A DNA stretch of 64,000 bases from an uncultured Prochlorococcus sp. (GCA_902521995.1 CABYTO010000005.1:1-64000), one strand, 5' to 3'. Counted from the stretch's first letter, positions 38,895 to 49,885 are shown. The notes: a model not told the origin generated them from the letters alone. Translations and numbers: made by a program.

Positions 38895-39011
38895 TTAACC
38901 CTGACGTTGTTTATTACGAGGTCTTTTCTTGTTAATAACATAGATTTTACCTCTTCTCCTCACGATCTGATCGTCAGGACTAATTTTTTTGACTGAAGAT
39001 CTGACCTTCAT
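38895..39011 (-). CDS. rpmJ: 50S ribosomal protein L36, zinc-free type (missing from ORF track)
   Basis: 38 residues read from the minus strand: [20 protein letters not shown] then [18 protein letters not shown]. The framing MKVRxSVKK and KQRQG ends are diagnostic for L36, but the Cys-Cys-Cys-His zinc ligands are all replaced ([16 protein letters not shown]). ATG at 39009-39011, TAA at 38895-38897. Located between adk and rpsM where rpmJ is expected; infA and map are absent from this position. Confidence 0.95.
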   Translation of the reverse strand: MKVRSSVKKISPDDQIVRRRGKIYVINKKRPRNKQRQG

Positions 39012-39056
39012 AGGGGTTTAACAAATAAAACGTTAATACTATATTCTACATCATCA

Positions 39057-39605
39057 TCAAGCCATTTTTTGTTTGATATCAGAGGAAATGGTTTTTAAAT
39101 CTCTATCAGCATCAATATACTCTAACAATGAAAGATCTCTAAAATATTGAATCAATGGTTCTGTAGTTTTTTTATAAATGTCAACTCTTGTTCTAATTGT
39201 CTCTTCCGTATCATCTTTTCTACCTCTTAAAAGCAAACGCTTAATTAATACTTCTTCCGGAATATCTAAATAAAAAACTAATTCCAAAGGTTGATTTATT
39301 TCATTTAAGACTTCATTCAATGAATTTACTTGAGATAAATTTCTTGGGTATCCATCTAGAATCCAACCTTTATTATCCTTGACTAAATTTTGTCTTACTA
39401 TCTTTAAAACAAGTTCATCACTAACAAGTTCACCTCGATTCATAATATCCTTTACCTGAATACCAAGAGCAGTATTCATTTCGATTTCTTTTCTTAATAA
39501 TTCACCAGTAGAAAGGTGTAAATAAGAATTAGTATGACTTAGCAATTCCGCTTGAGTCCCTTTACCTGCTCCAGGAGCTCCTAAAAATAGTATATGTTTC
39601 TTCAT
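39057..39605 (-). CDS. adk: adenylate kinase, short form
   Basis: 182 residues. Interconverts AMP+ATP and 2 [18 protein letters not shown] is the P-loop and [10 protein letters not shown] the AMP-site segment; the LID ([16 protein letters not shown]) is the short variant without zinc cysteines. Its start overlaps the secY stop by one base, implying translational coupling, as in many spc operons. Confidence 0.96.
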   Translation of the reverse strand: MKKHILFLGAPGAGKGTQAELLSHTNSYLHLSTGELLRKEIEMNTALGIQVKDIMNRGELVSDELVLKIVRQNLVKDNKGWILDGYPRNLSQVNSLNEVLNEINQPLELVFYLDIPEEVLIKRLLLRGRKDDTEETIRTRVDIYKKTTEPLIQYFRDLSLLEYIDADRDLKTISSDIKQKMA

Positions 39606-40924
39606 TAATTGTTAATTAGTCCCTCATACCTTTGTGAAATAACATAAGTTTGAATTTGCTTAGCAGTGTCTATAGCAACACCCACAAGAATAAGTAATGA
39701 GGTTGCTCCTAAGCCTTGAAAGGTCTGCACATTTGTAGCTCTTTCTACTGCAGCAGGGATTATAGCTACTGAACCCAGAAATAATCCTCCCAATAAAGTC
39801 AACCTATTTTGTATACCTGATAGATAGTTTGCAGTATTTGTTCCTGGTCTAACTCCTGGTATCGCGACTCCTCCTTTCTTTAAATTTGAAGCTACATCAA
39901 CTGGATTTATAGTAAGAGATGCATAAAAATAGGAGAACCCCAAAATTAAGGAGAAGAATGTAAGAGCATATGGCCATGGATTAGAAGATCCTGGATTTAA
40001 ACTACTGGCTAACTTGATTAAGACTGGATTACCCGTCACATTTGCAATGGTTATTGGTAAAAATATTAAAGCAGATGCAAATATGATAGGCATGACTCCT
40101 CCTGCATTTAATTTCAAAGGTAAATAGCTTTGCCTTGTAGGAAGTAATGTTGAACTTCCTATCTGCCTTTTTGCACTAACAATAGGAATACGTCTTGCTC
40201 CCTCTTGAACAAAAATGATCCCAACAATTGTCAGTAAAAATACTCCAAGTAAAACTGCTATCCCTAAAACATCTCCTCTATCGCCAGTTTGAGCTTTTTC
40301 AATGGTTGAACTTAGAGCCTTAGGTAAAGTCGAAACGATATTCAAAAAAATTACCAGTGAAGCACCTTGACCTATACCTTTCTCCGTAATAATTTCGCTA
40401 AACCACATAACTAACATTGAACCAGTGACTAGAGCAATAGAGGTTTGCAAGACAAATGTAGTTTCACTGATCCCCTGGATAGCATATTGTCTAAGAATTA
40501 AGGAAAAAATTATACTTTGCAGGAAACCCCATCCTAATGAAACATATCTAGTTATTTGAGCAATTTTTCTTCTTCCAGCTTCTCCTTCATTTTTTTGTAA
40601 ATCTTCTAGCACAGGCAATGAAGCTGTAAGAAGCTGAATAATGATAGATGCGTTGATAAATGGAAGTATACCTAATGCGAATATTCCTAAGGTTGAAATT
40701 CCTCCTCCAGTAAAAATATCTAAAAAACCTATTAATTGTCCCCCTTGATCTATAAAACTTTTAAAAGCAACCCTATCAATACCGGGCATAGGGATATATA
40801 TACCAAGTCTTACTAAAAGGAGGAGACCTAAAGTAGTTAAAACTCTACTCCTTAGCTCTTTATTTAAAAATAATTGGGAAAGTATTTCAGAAGCGCTAGG
40901 ATTTCTACTTTTGTTGACAAACAT
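39605..40924 (-). CDS. secY: preprotein translocase subunit SecY
   Basis: 439 residues with ten hydrophobic helices. It forms the protein-conducting channel in plasma and thylakoid membranes. [32 protein letters not shown] (plug and helix 2) and the C-terminal QRYEGLI are conserved. Downstream of rplO in spc order. Confidence 0.97.
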   Translation of the reverse strand: MFVNKSRNPSASEILSQLFLNKELRSRVLTTLGLLLLVRLGIYIPMPGIDRVAFKSFIDQGGQLIGFLDIFTGGGISTLGIFALGILPFINASIIIQLLTASLPVLEDLQKNEGEAGRRKIAQITRYVSLGWGFLQSIIFSLILRQYAIQGISETTFVLQTSIALVTGSMLVMWFSEIITEKGIGQGASLVIFLNIVSTLPKALSSTIEKAQTGDRGDVLGIAVLLGVFLLTIVGIIFVQEGARRIPIVSAKRQIGSSTLLPTRQSYLPLKLNAGGVMPIIFASALIFLPITIANVTGNPVLIKLASSLNPGSSNPWPYALTFFSLILGFSYFYASLTINPVDVASNLKKGGVAIPGVRPGTNTANYLSGIQNRLTLLGGLFLGSVAIIPAAVERATNVQTFQGLGATSLLILVGVAIDTAKQIQTYVISQRYEGLINN

Positions 40925-40953
40925 TTTGAAGCCTACCTAAATTTTTAGTAAAT

Positions 40954-41412
40954 TTATTTATTGTTAATAAGCTCGCAAGATCCACCTGCGTCCTCAATTT
41001 TTTGTTTTGCAACTTTTGTAAATGCATGAGCTTGGACTGTTAACTTTACATTAAGTTTTCCGTTACCAAGGATTTTTAAAGGAAATTTAGGCTTGAAGAT
41101 CAATCCTTTCTTAACTAGTAAATCTAGGTTAACAGTATCATTATCTTTGAAATCATTTAATTTTTCTAGATTAATTATGGAAAAGTTCTTTTGATTAATT
41201 ATTTCAAAGTGTTTTAATTTTGGAACTCTTCTATAGAGTGGCATTTGGCCACCTTCAAAACCTGGGCGTGTGGGTCTTCCAGAACGTGACTTTTGTCCTC
41301 TCATTCCAAAACCACATGATGCACCCTGACCGGCTGCAATACCTCTACCCTTCCTTAATTTTTTCTTTCTTGAGCCAGAGTTTGATTTAAGTGTATTTAA
41401 TGTTGAAGTCAT
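40954..41412 (-). CDS. rplO: 50S ribosomal protein L15
   Basis: Start set at ATG 41410-41412 (152 residues, [18 protein letters not shown]) rather than the track's TTG at 41421, which would overlap the rpsE stop. [26 protein letters not shown] is the glycine/arginine-rich L15 signature. Follows rpsE directly, with no rpmD (L30) between. Confidence 0.95.
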   Translation of the reverse strand: MTSTLNTLKSNSGSRKKKLRKGRGIAAGQGASCGFGMRGQKSRSGRPTRPGFEGGQMPLYRRVPKLKHFEIINQKNFSIINLEKLNDFKDNDTVNLDLLVKKGLIFKPKFPLKILGNGKLNVKLTVQAHAFTKVAKQKIEDAGGSCELINNK

Positions 41413-41417
41413 AATTT

Positions 41418-42038
41418 TCAAGAATAGAGCTGTTCAAGTGAGATGCCTCTCTCCCTTGAAGCGGATTTGTGTGTTCTCAATTGAGAAAGAGCTACCATAG
41501 CAGCTCTTGCATTATTCAAAGGTGTTTTACTACCCAATCTTTTTGCTAAGACATTTTTTATGCCGGCTAATTCTAAAACTGTTCTTATTGAACCACCAGC
41601 AATTACACCTGTTCCAGGGGCAGCTGGTCTAATTAGTACATTAGCTGCACCATCTCTACCTTTAGATAAAGTCGGTATTGAACTATTTGGGGTTAAGGGA
41701 ACCCTAACAAGATTCTTTTTACCATCTGAAACTCCCTTTCTGACCGCACCAATAACATCCCCTGCTTTACCAACTCCAACTCCAACTTGGCCTTTCTCAT
41801 TACCTACAACAACAATTGCTCTAAAACTCATTTTTTTTCCACCCTTAACAGTCTTAGATACGCGTCGAATTTGAACAACTCTTTCTTGCCAATCAGAATC
41901 TCTCTCTAGATTTTTTGAATCACCCCTTCTATTTCTTTTTCGATCATTACGATTATTCTTTTTTTGTTCTTCAGGCATAGCTCCTGGAACGTTATCGTTC
42001 TTGGATTGAATTTCTTTTTTTGTTGGAGTATCAGTCAT
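41418..42038 (-). CDS. rpsE: 30S ribosomal protein S5
   Basis: 206 residues. The core [31 protein letters not shown] and [15 protein letters not shown] match S5, which helps define the mRNA entry channel. About 45 charged N-terminal residues ([16 protein letters not shown]) form an extension beyond the bacterial average. 17 bases after rplR. Confidence 0.97.
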   Translation of the reverse strand: MTDTPTKKEIQSKNDNVPGAMPEEQKKNNRNDRKRNRRGDSKNLERDSDWQERVVQIRRVSKTVKGGKKMSFRAIVVVGNEKGQVGVGVGKAGDVIGAVRKGVSDGKKNLVRVPLTPNSSIPTLSKGRDGAANVLIRPAAPGTGVIAGGSIRTVLELAGIKNVLAKRLGSKTPLNNARAAMVALSQLRTHKSASRERGISLEQLYS

Positions 42039-42055
42039 AGTAAAAAAAATAAGAG

Positions 42056-42424
42056 TTAGAATTCAAGGCCAGCTTTACGAGCAGCATCTGCAAGTGCCTT
42101 TACTCTGCCGTGATATAAATTACCTCCACGGTCAAAAATTACTTGCTTGATACCTTTTTTTATCGCTCTCTTTGCTAATAATGTTCCAACAATGGAAGAA
42201 GATTTACAATCAGAAGGTAATTTCTCAGATTTTTCTCTTAGTTCCTTATCAATAGTTGAAGCTGAGCAGATAGTTGTTTGAGAGCTATCGTCTATAACCT
42301 GGGCATAAATATGGTTATTAGAGCGAAAAACAGACAATCTTGGACGTGTTGCATCTCCAATTAAGAATCTCCTTAATCTTCTATGTCTTTTTTGGGTTTG
42401 TAATTTTCTGGAAAGTTGGGTCAT
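42056..42424 (-). CDS. rplR: 50S ribosomal protein L18
   Basis: 122 residues; [29 protein letters not shown] and [24 protein letters not shown] are diagnostic. L18 binds 5S rRNA. 14 bases after rplF. Confidence 0.97.
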   Translation of the reverse strand: MTQLSRKLQTQKRHRRLRRFLIGDATRPRLSVFRSNNHIYAQVIDDSSQTTICSASTIDKELREKSEKLPSDCKSSSIVGTLLAKRAIKKGIKQVIFDRGGNLYHGRVKALADAARKAGLEF

Positions 42425-42438
42425 TTTTTTAATTAGAA

Positions 42439-42978
42439 TTATTTTTTGCCAGATTTACCAGCTTTTCTGAGAATTCTCTCATCATGGTATTTAATTCCTT
42501 TACCTTTATATGGTTCTGGAGGTCTAATTGATCTGATTTTTGCTGCTTCATTACCAACAATTTCCTTATCAATTCCAGATACAGTAACGTTTGTATTACT
42601 CTCAACTTTGTATGTTATACCATCAGGGGGGATCATTTCTACAGGATGACTATATCCAGCACTAACAACTAGATTTTTACCTTTTACTTGGGCTCTTGAT
42701 CCAACGCCTACAATTTCAAGTTTTTTTGAAAAACCTTGACTAACCCCTTCAACCATATTTGCAATTAAAGCTCTGCATAAACCATGTCTTTGCCTGGAGA
42801 ATATTTTGGTAGTAGTAGGACTTACGACAACAGTATTATCTTTCTTATCAAAACTAACTCCCTCTGGCATGAGACGTTTCAACTCACCCTTAGGGCCTTT
42901 TACTATAACCGTTAATCCATCAAAATCAACAGTTACTTTATCTGGTATTAGTACTGGTGTTTTTCCAATTCTTGACAT
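42439..42978 (-). CDS. rplF: 50S ribosomal protein L6
   Basis: 179 residues; [15 protein letters not shown] and the C-terminal [20 protein letters not shown] are diagnostic. L6 lies near the factor-binding base. A strong AAGGAGG ribosome-binding site precedes it. 12 bases after rpsH. Confidence 0.97.
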   Translation of the reverse strand: MSRIGKTPVLIPDKVTVDFDGLTVIVKGPKGELKRLMPEGVSFDKKDNTVVVSPTTTKIFSRQRHGLCRALIANMVEGVSQGFSKKLEIVGVGSRAQVKGKNLVVSAGYSHPVEMIPPDGITYKVESNTNVTVSGIDKEIVGNEAAKIRSIRPPEPYKGKGIKYHDERILRKAGKSGKK

Positions 42979-42990
42979 GATTAATCCTCC

Positions 42991-43392
42991 TTAATAAACA
43001 TAGCAAAGTACTTCGCCGCCTATACCTTGCTTCCTAGCATCACGATCACTCATGACACCTTTAGAAGTAGATATTATGGCAACTCCAAGACCACCAAGAA
43101 CTTTTGGTAAAGCTCTAGTATTTTTATAAATTCTCAAACCAGGTTTACTTACCCTTTGCATGGATCGAATAGTAGGGAATTTATTTTTACCACTATATTT
43201 CAGACCTAGTATTATTTGGGACTTATAGCCTTCACCTTCCTCATTAATATCAGAAATGAACCCCTCTTTTTGAAGCACTTTTGCAATACTAAGGGACATT
43301 TTTGAACTTGGGATTGATGTGGATGTATGCTTTTTTTGACTCGCATTTCTAATTCGAGTAAGCATATCTGAAATAGGATCGTGATTTGACAT
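42991..43392 (-). CDS. rpsH: 30S ribosomal protein S8
   Basis: 133 residues; DPISDMLTRIRNASQKKH and STSKGVMSDRDARKQGIGGEVLCYV are diagnostic. S8 binds central-domain 16S rRNA and in E. coli represses the spc operon. rpsN (S14), usually between rplE and rpsH, is not here. Confidence 0.97.
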   Translation of the reverse strand: MSNHDPISDMLTRIRNASQKKHTSTSIPSSKMSLSIAKVLQKEGFISDINEEGEGYKSQIILGLKYSGKNKFPTIRSMQRVSKPGLRIYKNTRALPKVLGGLGVAIISTSKGVMSDRDARKQGIGGEVLCYVY

Positions 43393-43401
43393 GGTTTTAA
43401 T

Positions 43402-43941
43402 TTAATTCTTACTAAAAGGCATTCCTAACTCTTGCAAGAGAGCTTTTCCCTCTTGATCTGATCTCGCACTAGTGACAATAGTTATATCCATACCTCTTAT
43501 TGAATCTATTTTATCAAAAGAGATTTCAGGAAAAATTAATTGCTCTTTCACTCCAACGGTGTAATTCCCTCTTCCATCAAAACTTTTTGGGTTAACTCCT
43601 CTAAAGTCTCTTATTCTTGGTAAAGCTAGATTTATAAATCTCTCTAAAAAGGAATACATCCTGTCACCTCTCAAAGTAACAGTACAACCAATTGGCATAC
43701 CTTCACGAATTTTAAAACCCGCGATAGCTTTTTTGGCTCTAGTTATTAGTGCCTTTTGTCCAGTAATTGTTGCCATTTCATTTAAAGAAGCCTCTAAAGC
43801 TTTTGAATTTGAAGCGGCCTCACCAAGACCTCTGTTAACGTTGACTTTGACAACTTTAGGTACTTGATGAATATTTTTAAGACCAAGGTCTTTTAAAAGT
43901 TTTGGTCTTATTGATTCTTTGTAGCGATTTTTTAGAGTCAT
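43402..43941 (-). CDS. rplE: 50S ribosomal protein L5
   Basis: 179 residues; [24 protein letters not shown] and [16 protein letters not shown] are diagnostic. L5 binds 5S rRNA. 74 bases follow rplX, the widest internal gap in this part of the cluster, containing a small hairpin. Confidence 0.97.
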   Translation of the reverse strand: MTLKNRYKESIRPKLLKDLGLKNIHQVPKVVKVNVNRGLGEAASNSKALEASLNEMATITGQKALITRAKKAIAGFKIREGMPIGCTVTLRGDRMYSFLERFINLALPRIRDFRGVNPKSFDGRGNYTVGVKEQLIFPEISFDKIDSIRGMDITIVTSARSDQEGKALLQELGMPFSKN

Positions 43942-43952
43942 AATTTTTTGTT

Positions 43953-43974
43953 AATTCTGGTCTTTGTCAGAATT
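43953..43974 (-). other. 7-bp hairpin between rplX and rplE
   Basis: AATTCTG (43953-43959) and CAGAATT (43968-43974) pair around an 8-base loop in the 74-base rplX-rplE gap, 12 bases before the rplE start. Possible operator, processing site or spacer; no consensus was recognised. Confidence 0.45.
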
Positions 43975-44015
43975 GATAAATTAGAAAAAGTTGAAATCTG
44001 GTTTCTGATGAAAAA

Positions 44016-44372
44016 TTAATCAATTACTTCACCAGTTTTCTTCAATCTTCTTTTCTTAACCCCCTCTTTATCAATAAAGTATTCAATCTTACTCGTAAGA
44101 TTTTTATCCTTTGAAAAGAACATTACATTTGATGCATGTAAAGATGCTTCTTCTGTAAGTATTCTTCCAGTTTCTCCTTCCTGAGTTGGTTTGACATGTT
44201 TGGTTCTAAGGTTAATTCCCTTTACAACTACTCTGTTTTCAAGAGGGATGGTTTTTAAAACCTCACCAGTTTTCCCTTTGTCCTTGCCATTAATTACTTT
44301 TACCAAATCTCCAGTTTTAATTCTCATTTTTATTCTCTGGAAATTTTTCTTTTGCTTTAATGAATCCAACAT
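44016..44372 (-). CDS. rplX: 50S ribosomal protein L24
   Basis: 118 residues; [23 protein letters not shown] is the KOW motif. The ATG at 44370-44372 gives 15 residues before the usual MRIKTGD; it is kept because GGAGGTGAT precedes it and it abuts the rplN stop. L24 is an early 50S assembly protein. Confidence 0.93.
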   Translation of the reverse strand: MLDSLKQKKNFQRIKMRIKTGDLVKVINGKDKGKTGEVLKTIPLENRVVVKGINLRTKHVKPTQEGETGRILTEEASLHASNVMFFSKDKNLTSKIEYFIDKEGVKKRRLKKTGEVID

Positions 44373-44738
44373 TTAAATCACCTCCGGAGCAAGAGAAACA
44401 ATCTTTGTATAATTTTTATCCCGCAGTTCTCTAGCTACAGGACCAAAAACTCTCGTACCTTTCGGATTCTTATCTTCATTAATCAATACTGCCGCATTGT
44501 CATCAAATCTGATTGAATTACCAGTATTTCTTCTCAACGTTGCTTTAGTTCTGACGATAACAGCTTTAACAACTTCAGATTTCTTAACTCCCATGTTAGG
44601 AAGAGCATCTTTTACAGTTGCTACGATTACATCTCCAACATGTGCGTACCTTCTATTAGAGCCTAAAACCCTAATACATTGGAGTCTTTTTGCTCCGCTA
44701 TTATCGGCAACTGTTAAATAAGTTTCTTGTTGAATCAT
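44373..44738 (-). CDS. rplN: 50S ribosomal protein L14
   Basis: 121 residues; [26 protein letters not shown] and [24 protein letters not shown] are diagnostic. Overlaps rpsQ by 4 bases; preceded by AAGGAGG. Confidence 0.98.
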
Positions 44739-45001
44739 TTTTTAACCTCCTTAGCCTGGCTTGTTTTATTTAGAATTTCTTCTATTGCCCATCTTTTATG
44801 AGCACTGAGCGGTCTAGTTTCTCTAATTTTAACTCGATCACCTAAAACGCATGTATTTTCTGGATCATGCGCCTTATATCGTGTAGTTCTACTTACAATT
44901 TTTTTATAAGTGGGATGTGGATATCTGTTAATAACAGCAACAACAACTGTTTTATCCATTTTGTCGCTGACAACAGTACCAATTCTTTCTTTAAGTGCCA
45001 T
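44735..45001 (-). CDS. rpsQ: 30S ribosomal protein S17
   Basis: 88 residues; [29 protein letters not shown] and [22 protein letters not shown] are diagnostic for this primary 16S-binding protein. Overlaps rplN by 4 bases. Confidence 0.97.
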
Positions 45002-45010
45002 AACTAATAA

Positions 45011-45229
45011 TTAATCAGAGGTTGTTTTAGAAGCGGATTGACTCTTACTAAGAGTGAGTAATTGCGCAACTTGTTTCTTGATAATTTTAAATTTATGAGT
45101 TTCATTGAGCTGCCTTGTAGCTTGCTTGAATCTCAAATCAAAAAGATCTTTTCGTAATTGGTCAATCTTTTCAGTAATTTGTTCAGAATTTAATTTTTTA
45201 AATTCCTTAAGTGACTCTGAGTTTTTCAT
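45011..45229 (-). CDS. rpmC: 50S ribosomal protein L29
   Basis: 72 residues; [22 protein letters not shown] is the helical hairpin of L29 at the tunnel exit, where trigger factor and SRP dock. Overlaps rplP by 4 bases; preceded by GAGGAGG. Confidence 0.96.
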   Translation of the reverse strand: MKNSESLKEFKKLNSEQITEKIDQLRKDLFDLRFKQATRQLNETHKFKIIKKQVAQLLTLSKSQSASKTTSD

Positions 45230-45708
45230 TGTTTAACCTCCTCTTGAGATTTTTTACTATTTTTTTCATTTACTTGGGAGGCATTTTCTAGATTTTTATC
45301 AATGGAGATAAATTTAGTTTTTACAGGAAGTTTGTACTGAGCCAGACGCATAGCTTCCTTTGCAATTTCCTCAGTGATATCATCACCACCCATTTCAAAA
45401 AGTATTCTTCCAGGTTTTACAACTGCGACCCAAAACTCTGGATTACCTTTACCAGAACCCATTCTGGTTTCGGCAGGTCTCATGGTTACGGGTTTATCAG
45501 GAAATATTCTTATCCAGATTTGACCACCACGTTTGATATATCTGGTCATAGCTCTTCTACTTGCTTCAATCTGACGTGCGGTTACCCATCCACAGTCTTG
45601 AGCTTGGAGAGCAAATTGACCGAAAGCAATGGTATTACCTTTTGAGGCTACCCCCCTCATTCTGCCTCTATGTTGTTTACGGAATTTAGTACGTTTTGGA
45701 CTAAGCAT
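45226..45708 (-). CDS. rplP: 50S ribosomal protein L16
   Basis: 160 residues; [19 protein letters not shown] and [19 protein letters not shown] are diagnostic. L16 helps organise the A-site region of 23S rRNA. About 20 extra C-terminal residues are Lys/Asn/Glu-rich. Preceded by TAGGAGG. Confidence 0.97.
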   Translation of the reverse strand: MLSPKRTKFRKQHRGRMRGVASKGNTIAFGQFALQAQDCGWVTARQIEASRRAMTRYIKRGGQIWIRIFPDKPVTMRPAETRMGSGKGNPEFWVAVVKPGRILFEMGGDDITEEIAKEAMRLAQYKLPVKTKFISIDKNLENASQVNEKNSKKSQEEVKQ

Positions 45709-45719
45709 TTTTACACCTC

Positions 45720-46451
45720 CTATGAATTCTCATTTGAACGATCCTCAAATTGCTGAGGTCTTCTAGTAACTTTCCTCGTAGGGATAGCACCCACTGGGAT
45801 AGTTTGTTCTTCTTTAGGAAGCACTTCACCTTTGAAAACCCAAACTTTAATTCCTAGAACACCGTAAGTTGTATTAGCTTCTCGTGTTGCGTAGTCAATT
45901 TCAGCTCTCAAAGTATGTAAAGGTACTCTACCTTCTCTAGTCCATTCAGTTCTAGCTATTTCAGCACCATTCAATCTTCCCCCTACTTGAATTTTAAGAC
46001 CTAAAACTCCAGCCCTTTGAGCCCTTTGTAAAGCCATCCTAATAGTTCTTCTAAAGGCGACTCTTTTTTCTAGTTGTTGAGCAATATATTCAGCCAGTAA
46101 AAAAGCATCGGCGTCTACGCGTTCAACTTCAACAACGTTTATTCTGACTTGCCTTGTTCTATCACCTATAGTTTTTTGAATCCCAGATCTTAATTCTTCA
46201 ATACCACTTCCTTGTCTACCAACAATAACTCCAGGTCTTGCTGTTTTTAATTCAAGTTCCAGTTGGTCAGCTTTTCTAGCTATTAAAACATCGCTAATTC
46301 CCGCTGCTGCATATTTTTTTTGTATAAATGTGCGAATTTTAAAATCTTCTTGGAGAAGAATTGGATATGTTTTAGAAGTAGCAAACCATTTAGAGCGATG
46401 CTCTTGTGTAATTCCTAATCTTAGTCCAGAAGGATGTATTTTATGTCCCAT
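45720..46451 (-). CDS. rpsC: 30S ribosomal protein S3
   Basis: 243 residues; a KH domain ([17 protein letters not shown]) followed by the C-terminal domain with [29 protein letters not shown]3 forms part of the mRNA entry site. Shares one base with the rplV stop. Confidence 0.97.
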   Translation of the reverse strand: MGHKIHPSGLRLGITQEHRSKWFATSKTYPILLQEDFKIRTFIQKKYAAAGISDVLIARKADQLELELKTARPGVIVGRQGSGIEELRSGIQKTIGDRTRQVRINVVEVERVDADAFLLAEYIAQQLEKRVAFRRTIRMALQRAQRAGVLGLKIQVGGRLNGAEIARTEWTREGRVPLHTLRAEIDYATREANTTYGVLGIKVWVFKGEVLPKEEQTIPVGAIPTRKVTRRPQQFEDRSNENS

Positions 46452-46837
46452 TAGTTTTGTACCTCCGCATTAGTTTGAGTAGGAGCAGATTCAACAGAAA
46501 TACTGATATGGCAAGTCTGTTTTTTAATTGAGAAAGCTCGACCTTGAGCTCTAGGCCTATACCTTTTCATTACAGGACCACTATTAGCCCATGCTGAGGA
46601 AATCACTAGGGTAGATGGATCCATCCCGAGGTTATGTTCAGCATTGGCAACGGCAGATCTTAAAACTTTTGTAATAGGATCTGTAGATCTGTAGGGCATA
46701 AATTCCAACATAATCAATGCATCTCTATAAGATCTACCCCTTATCTGATCCAAGACTCTTCTAACTTTAGAAGCTGATCCTCGAACATAATTCCCATGAG
46801 CAATGGCTGTTTTCGTTGTTTCAGGTGTTTTTGTCAT
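46451..46837 (-). CDS. rplV: 50S ribosomal protein L22
   Basis: 128 residues; [22 protein letters not shown] and [23 protein letters not shown] (the tunnel-constricting loop) are diagnostic. Overlaps rpsS by 4 bases. Confidence 0.97.
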
Positions 46838-47112
46838 GATTTTGCTCCTTTCTTATCTCTTATATGACCTCGGTAAGTACGTGTAGGAGCAAATTCTCCA
46901 AGTTTATGACCAATCATTTGTTCAGTAATAAATACTGGGATATGAGTCTTGCCATTATGAACGGCGATTGTGTGACCGATCATTAAAGGTAAAATCGTAG
47001 AGGATCTCGACCAAGTTTTGATAACAGACTTATCATTGTCGGTATTTTGTTTTTCTACCTTCTTCAGCAGGCTATCTGCTATAAAAGGTCCTTTTTTTAG
47101 TGAACGTCCCAT
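46834..47112 (-). CDS. rpsS: 30S ribosomal protein S19
   Basis: 92 residues; [20 protein letters not shown] and [17 protein letters not shown] are diagnostic. S19 is in the 30S head. 37 bases after rplB. Confidence 0.98.
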
Positions 47113-47149
47113 GATTATGTAATAGAAATTGAAATAATGAATGAAGTAA

Positions 47150-48013
47150 TCAAGAGTCTCTTCCTCCTCTACTCCTCTTAGAAACGCGACGACGTCTTCG
47201 AACTACTAATTTATTACTTGGTTTGTTCTTTTTACGTGTCTTTAAGCCAAGAGCTGGTTTACCCCATGGCGTAACAGGACCTGCTCTACCAATGGGTGCT
47301 TTTCCCTCTCCTCCTCCATGTGGATGATCACAAGGATTCATGACACTTCCTCTTACTTGAGGCCTTCGTCCAAGCCATCTTCTTCTTCCTGCCTTCCCTA
47401 AGCTAGTATTTCTTATTTCTGAGTTACCAACTTCTCCAAGAGTTGCATAGCATTCTTTTCTAACAAGTCTTACCTCAGTAGATGGTAGTTTTAAAGCAAC
47501 ATAATCTCCCTCTTTTGCCATAACTTGAGCACTTGCTCCTGCAGATCTAACCATCTGAGCACCTCTTCCCGCATATAACTCAACACAATGAACACTAGAT
47601 CCTAGTGGCATAACTGAAAGTGGCATTGCATTTCCATCTTCAATTGGAACACTTTCTCCTGATATGACATTTTGGCCGACTTTTACTCCAGCTGGAGCGA
47701 TAATGTATCTTTTCTCTCCATCTTCATAAAATAAAAGTGCAAGCCTTGCATTTCTATGAGGATCGTAATGTATGGCTGCAACTTTAGCATTAATGTTTCT
47801 TTTATCTCTTCTGAAATCGACTAATCTATATTGCCTTTTGTGACCACCTCCACGATGACGACAAGTAATAACTCCACGATTATTCCTGCCTTTAACTCTA
47901 TGTTTTGAAACTATAAGTGACCTTTCAGGTTTTGCACTTGTTATTTCACTAAAGTCAGTAACAACTCTCTGCCTAGTGCCAGGTGTATAAGGTTTAAATT
48001 TACGAATTGCCAT
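47150..48013 (-). CDS. rplB: 50S ribosomal protein L2
   Basis: 287 residues; [17 protein letters not shown] and [17 protein letters not shown] carry the conserved histidine near the peptidyl transferase centre. C-terminus is Lys/Arg-rich. Preceded by AAGGAG. Confidence 0.98.
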
Positions 48014-48024
48014 GATAAAACTCC

Positions 48025-48327
48025 TTAAGATTCTGGAAATAGTTGAATTTTGTCTCCTTCAGCAAGACGAACAATTGCTTTCTTGACCTGAGAACGTTTA
48101 CCGGAAAATTTCCCGACTCTTCTTGTTCTTCTAGGAGGATTCATAGTGTTAACTCCAATTACTTTAACATTGAACAAGGCTTCTATAGCTGCCTTTATTT
48201 GTGGCTTAGCCGCTCTATGATCTACCTCAAAAGTGTATTGGTTAAGGTCTAGTGCGTTTGTAGCTTTCTCAGTAATAACTGGCTTTCGTATTACATCGGC
48301 TAAACGAGAATCGAATAATTTACTCAT
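48025..48327 (-). CDS. rplW: 50S ribosomal protein L23
   Basis: 100 residues; [24 protein letters not shown] and [17 protein letters not shown] match L23, the docking site for trigger factor at the exit tunnel. Overlaps rplD by 4 bases. Confidence 0.97.
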   Translation of the reverse strand: MSKLFDSRLADVIRKPVITEKATNALDLNQYTFEVDHRAAKPQIKAAIEALFNVKVIGVNTMNPPRRTRRVGKFSGKRSQVKKAIVRLAEGDKIQLFPES

Positions 48328-48956
48328 GATGCATATACCTCCTGAATTTTATCTATCGCTGATTGACCTATTACCAATTTATTAGCATTGAGAATATCAA
48401 ATACATTTAATTGATCAGCAGCGATTAATTTTACTTTTTCAATATTATTGATAGATTTTTTTATAACCTCGGAGGGACTGTCAAGAATAACCAAAACTTT
48501 TTCAGTTTTTTGTATTCCTAATCGAGCAAGGCCATTGATGATATCACTTGTTTTAGGCTGCTTTAGAGAAGATCCAAAATCTTCAACAGCCTTCATATCA
48601 GATACTCTGGACATAAGTGCTGTTCTAAGCGCTAATCTACGTTCCTTACGATTCATATCAAGATTGTAAGAACGTGGCTTCGGTCCAAAAATAATTCCGC
48701 CACCAGGTCTTAAGGGTGTCCTTATTGATCCTTGTCGGGCTCTTCCAGTACCTTTCTGTTTATATGGCTTTCTACCGCCCCCACGCACTTCAGATCTTGT
48801 CAAAGTTGATGCTGTGCCTTGTCTTTTATTTGCTAGCTGCCTAAGGACTGCTCTATGGATTAAGTCTGCTGAAGAAGTTTCTTTTGCAACTGCTAAATCA
48901 AAAGTAACTTTGCCGGATTTTTTACCATCCCACTTAAGAGTTTCAAGAGTTGTCAT
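48324..48956 (-). CDS. rplD: 50S ribosomal protein L4
   Basis: 210 residues; [36 protein letters not shown] is the extended tunnel loop. In E. coli L4 also represses the S10 operon through its leader; an equivalent here is untested. Overlaps rplC by 4 bases. Confidence 0.97.
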   Translation of the reverse strand: MTTLETLKWDGKKSGKVTFDLAVAKETSSADLIHRAVLRQLANKRQGTASTLTRSEVRGGGRKPYKQKGTGRARQGSIRTPLRPGGGIIFGPKPRSYNLDMNRKERRLALRTALMSRVSDMKAVEDFGSSLKQPKTSDIINGLARLGIQKTEKVLVILDSPSEVIKKSINNIEKVKLIAADQLNVFDILNANKLVIGQSAIDKIQEVYAS

Positions 48957-49606
48957 GATTTTTCACCTCCTTTTTTGCCTACAACATTGTTTGGCTTAAT
49001 GTTTACAATTGAGCCTGGCTTACCTGGGACAGAACCCTTTACTACAAGCAAATTTTTCTGATCATCAATTTTCACAACTAACAAACCTTTAGTAGTTATC
49101 TGTTTTCCTCCATATCTTCCTGCCATTCTTTTTCCAGGGTAAATTCTGCCTGGAGTAGTTCCAGCTCCAGTAGATCCAGGTGCTCTATGATTTTTTGAAC
49201 CATGACTCATAGGACCTCTGCTAAAACCATGTCTTTTCTGATAACCAGCAAAACCTCTACCCATAGATTTGCCACTGATATCAACTTTTTGACCAACCTC
49301 AAAATTTTTAACAGTTATTTGATTTCCTATTTCATAAGATGAAGTTTCTTCAACCCTATATTCTTTCAAGTGCTTTAAAAGTTCTTCACCTGATTTCAAC
49401 AAATGTCCCTTTTCAGGTTTACTTACATGCTTCTCTTTAGATAGGCCATAGCCTATCTGAACGGCAGTATAACCATCCAAAGCGGTTGTTTTCAATTGAG
49501 TGACACGGCAAGGACCAGCCTCAATAAGAGTAACAGGTACCGAATTACCATTGTCATCGAAAAGTTGGGACATGCCCAATTTCTTTCCTAAAATTCCTAT
49601 AGACAT
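48953..49606 (-). CDS. rplC: 50S ribosomal protein L3
   Basis: 217 residues; [18 protein letters not shown] and [25 protein letters not shown] are diagnostic of L3. First gene of the S10-type cluster, since rpsJ has moved to the str cluster. It has no strong ribosome-binding site, unlike most followers, and a hairpin-rich leader of up to 279 bases. Confidence 0.98.
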   Translation of the reverse strand: MSIGILGKKLGMSQLFDDNGNSVPVTLIEAGPCRVTQLKTTALDGYTAVQIGYGLSKEKHVSKPEKGHLLKSGEELLKHLKEYRVEETSSYEIGNQITVKNFEVGQKVDISGKSMGRGFAGYQKRHGFSRGPMSHGSKNHRAPGSTGAGTTPGRIYPGKRMAGRYGGKQITTKGLLVVKIDDQKNLLVVKGSVPGKPGSIVNIKPNNVVGKKGGEKS

Positions 49607-49639
49607 AAGACTAAATTAGACTAGCTCGTAATAATTTTT

Positions 49640-49810
49640 AAATTATCTAAACCCTAAATTTATTTAGGTGAAGTTAATAAAAAAACAATTATTAAGGTTG
49701 AGACTTATCTAACAATTTAGATAGTTTCTCATGGGATAAACCCACCTGAATTTTTTAACGAAACGCTAAAAAATGTGAAATTTGCAGAGGCTCGGCTAGC
49801 TTGCGAGCTT
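49640..49810 (-). promoter_or_regulatory. structured leader of the S10-spc-alpha cluster
   Basis: The non-coding region between rplC and ndhN holds five inverted repeats: CCTAAAT/ATTTAGG (49653-49668), TATCTAA-CAAT-TTAGATA with flanking GAGA/TCTC (49700-49730), TGGG/CCCA (49732-49744), TTTTTTAACG/CGCTAAAAAA (49751-49773, fully paired only as minus-strand RNA through a G-U pair) and GCTCG/CGAGC (49790-49808). It may be an attenuating or autoregulatory leader, or include a small RNA. No known family was recognised. Confidence 0.5.
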
Positions 49811-49885
49811 AAAAATTCACTGAGTTACAATTGTACATCATCAAGTACCATAAAATAAAATAAAATAGAAATAAAGGAATTTTTT

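Noticed and set aside
49842-49856. GTAC-N8-GTAC-like sequence upstream of ndhN as a second LexA box
   Set aside because: Spacing is wrong for the AGTAC-N4-GTACT form seen before recA.
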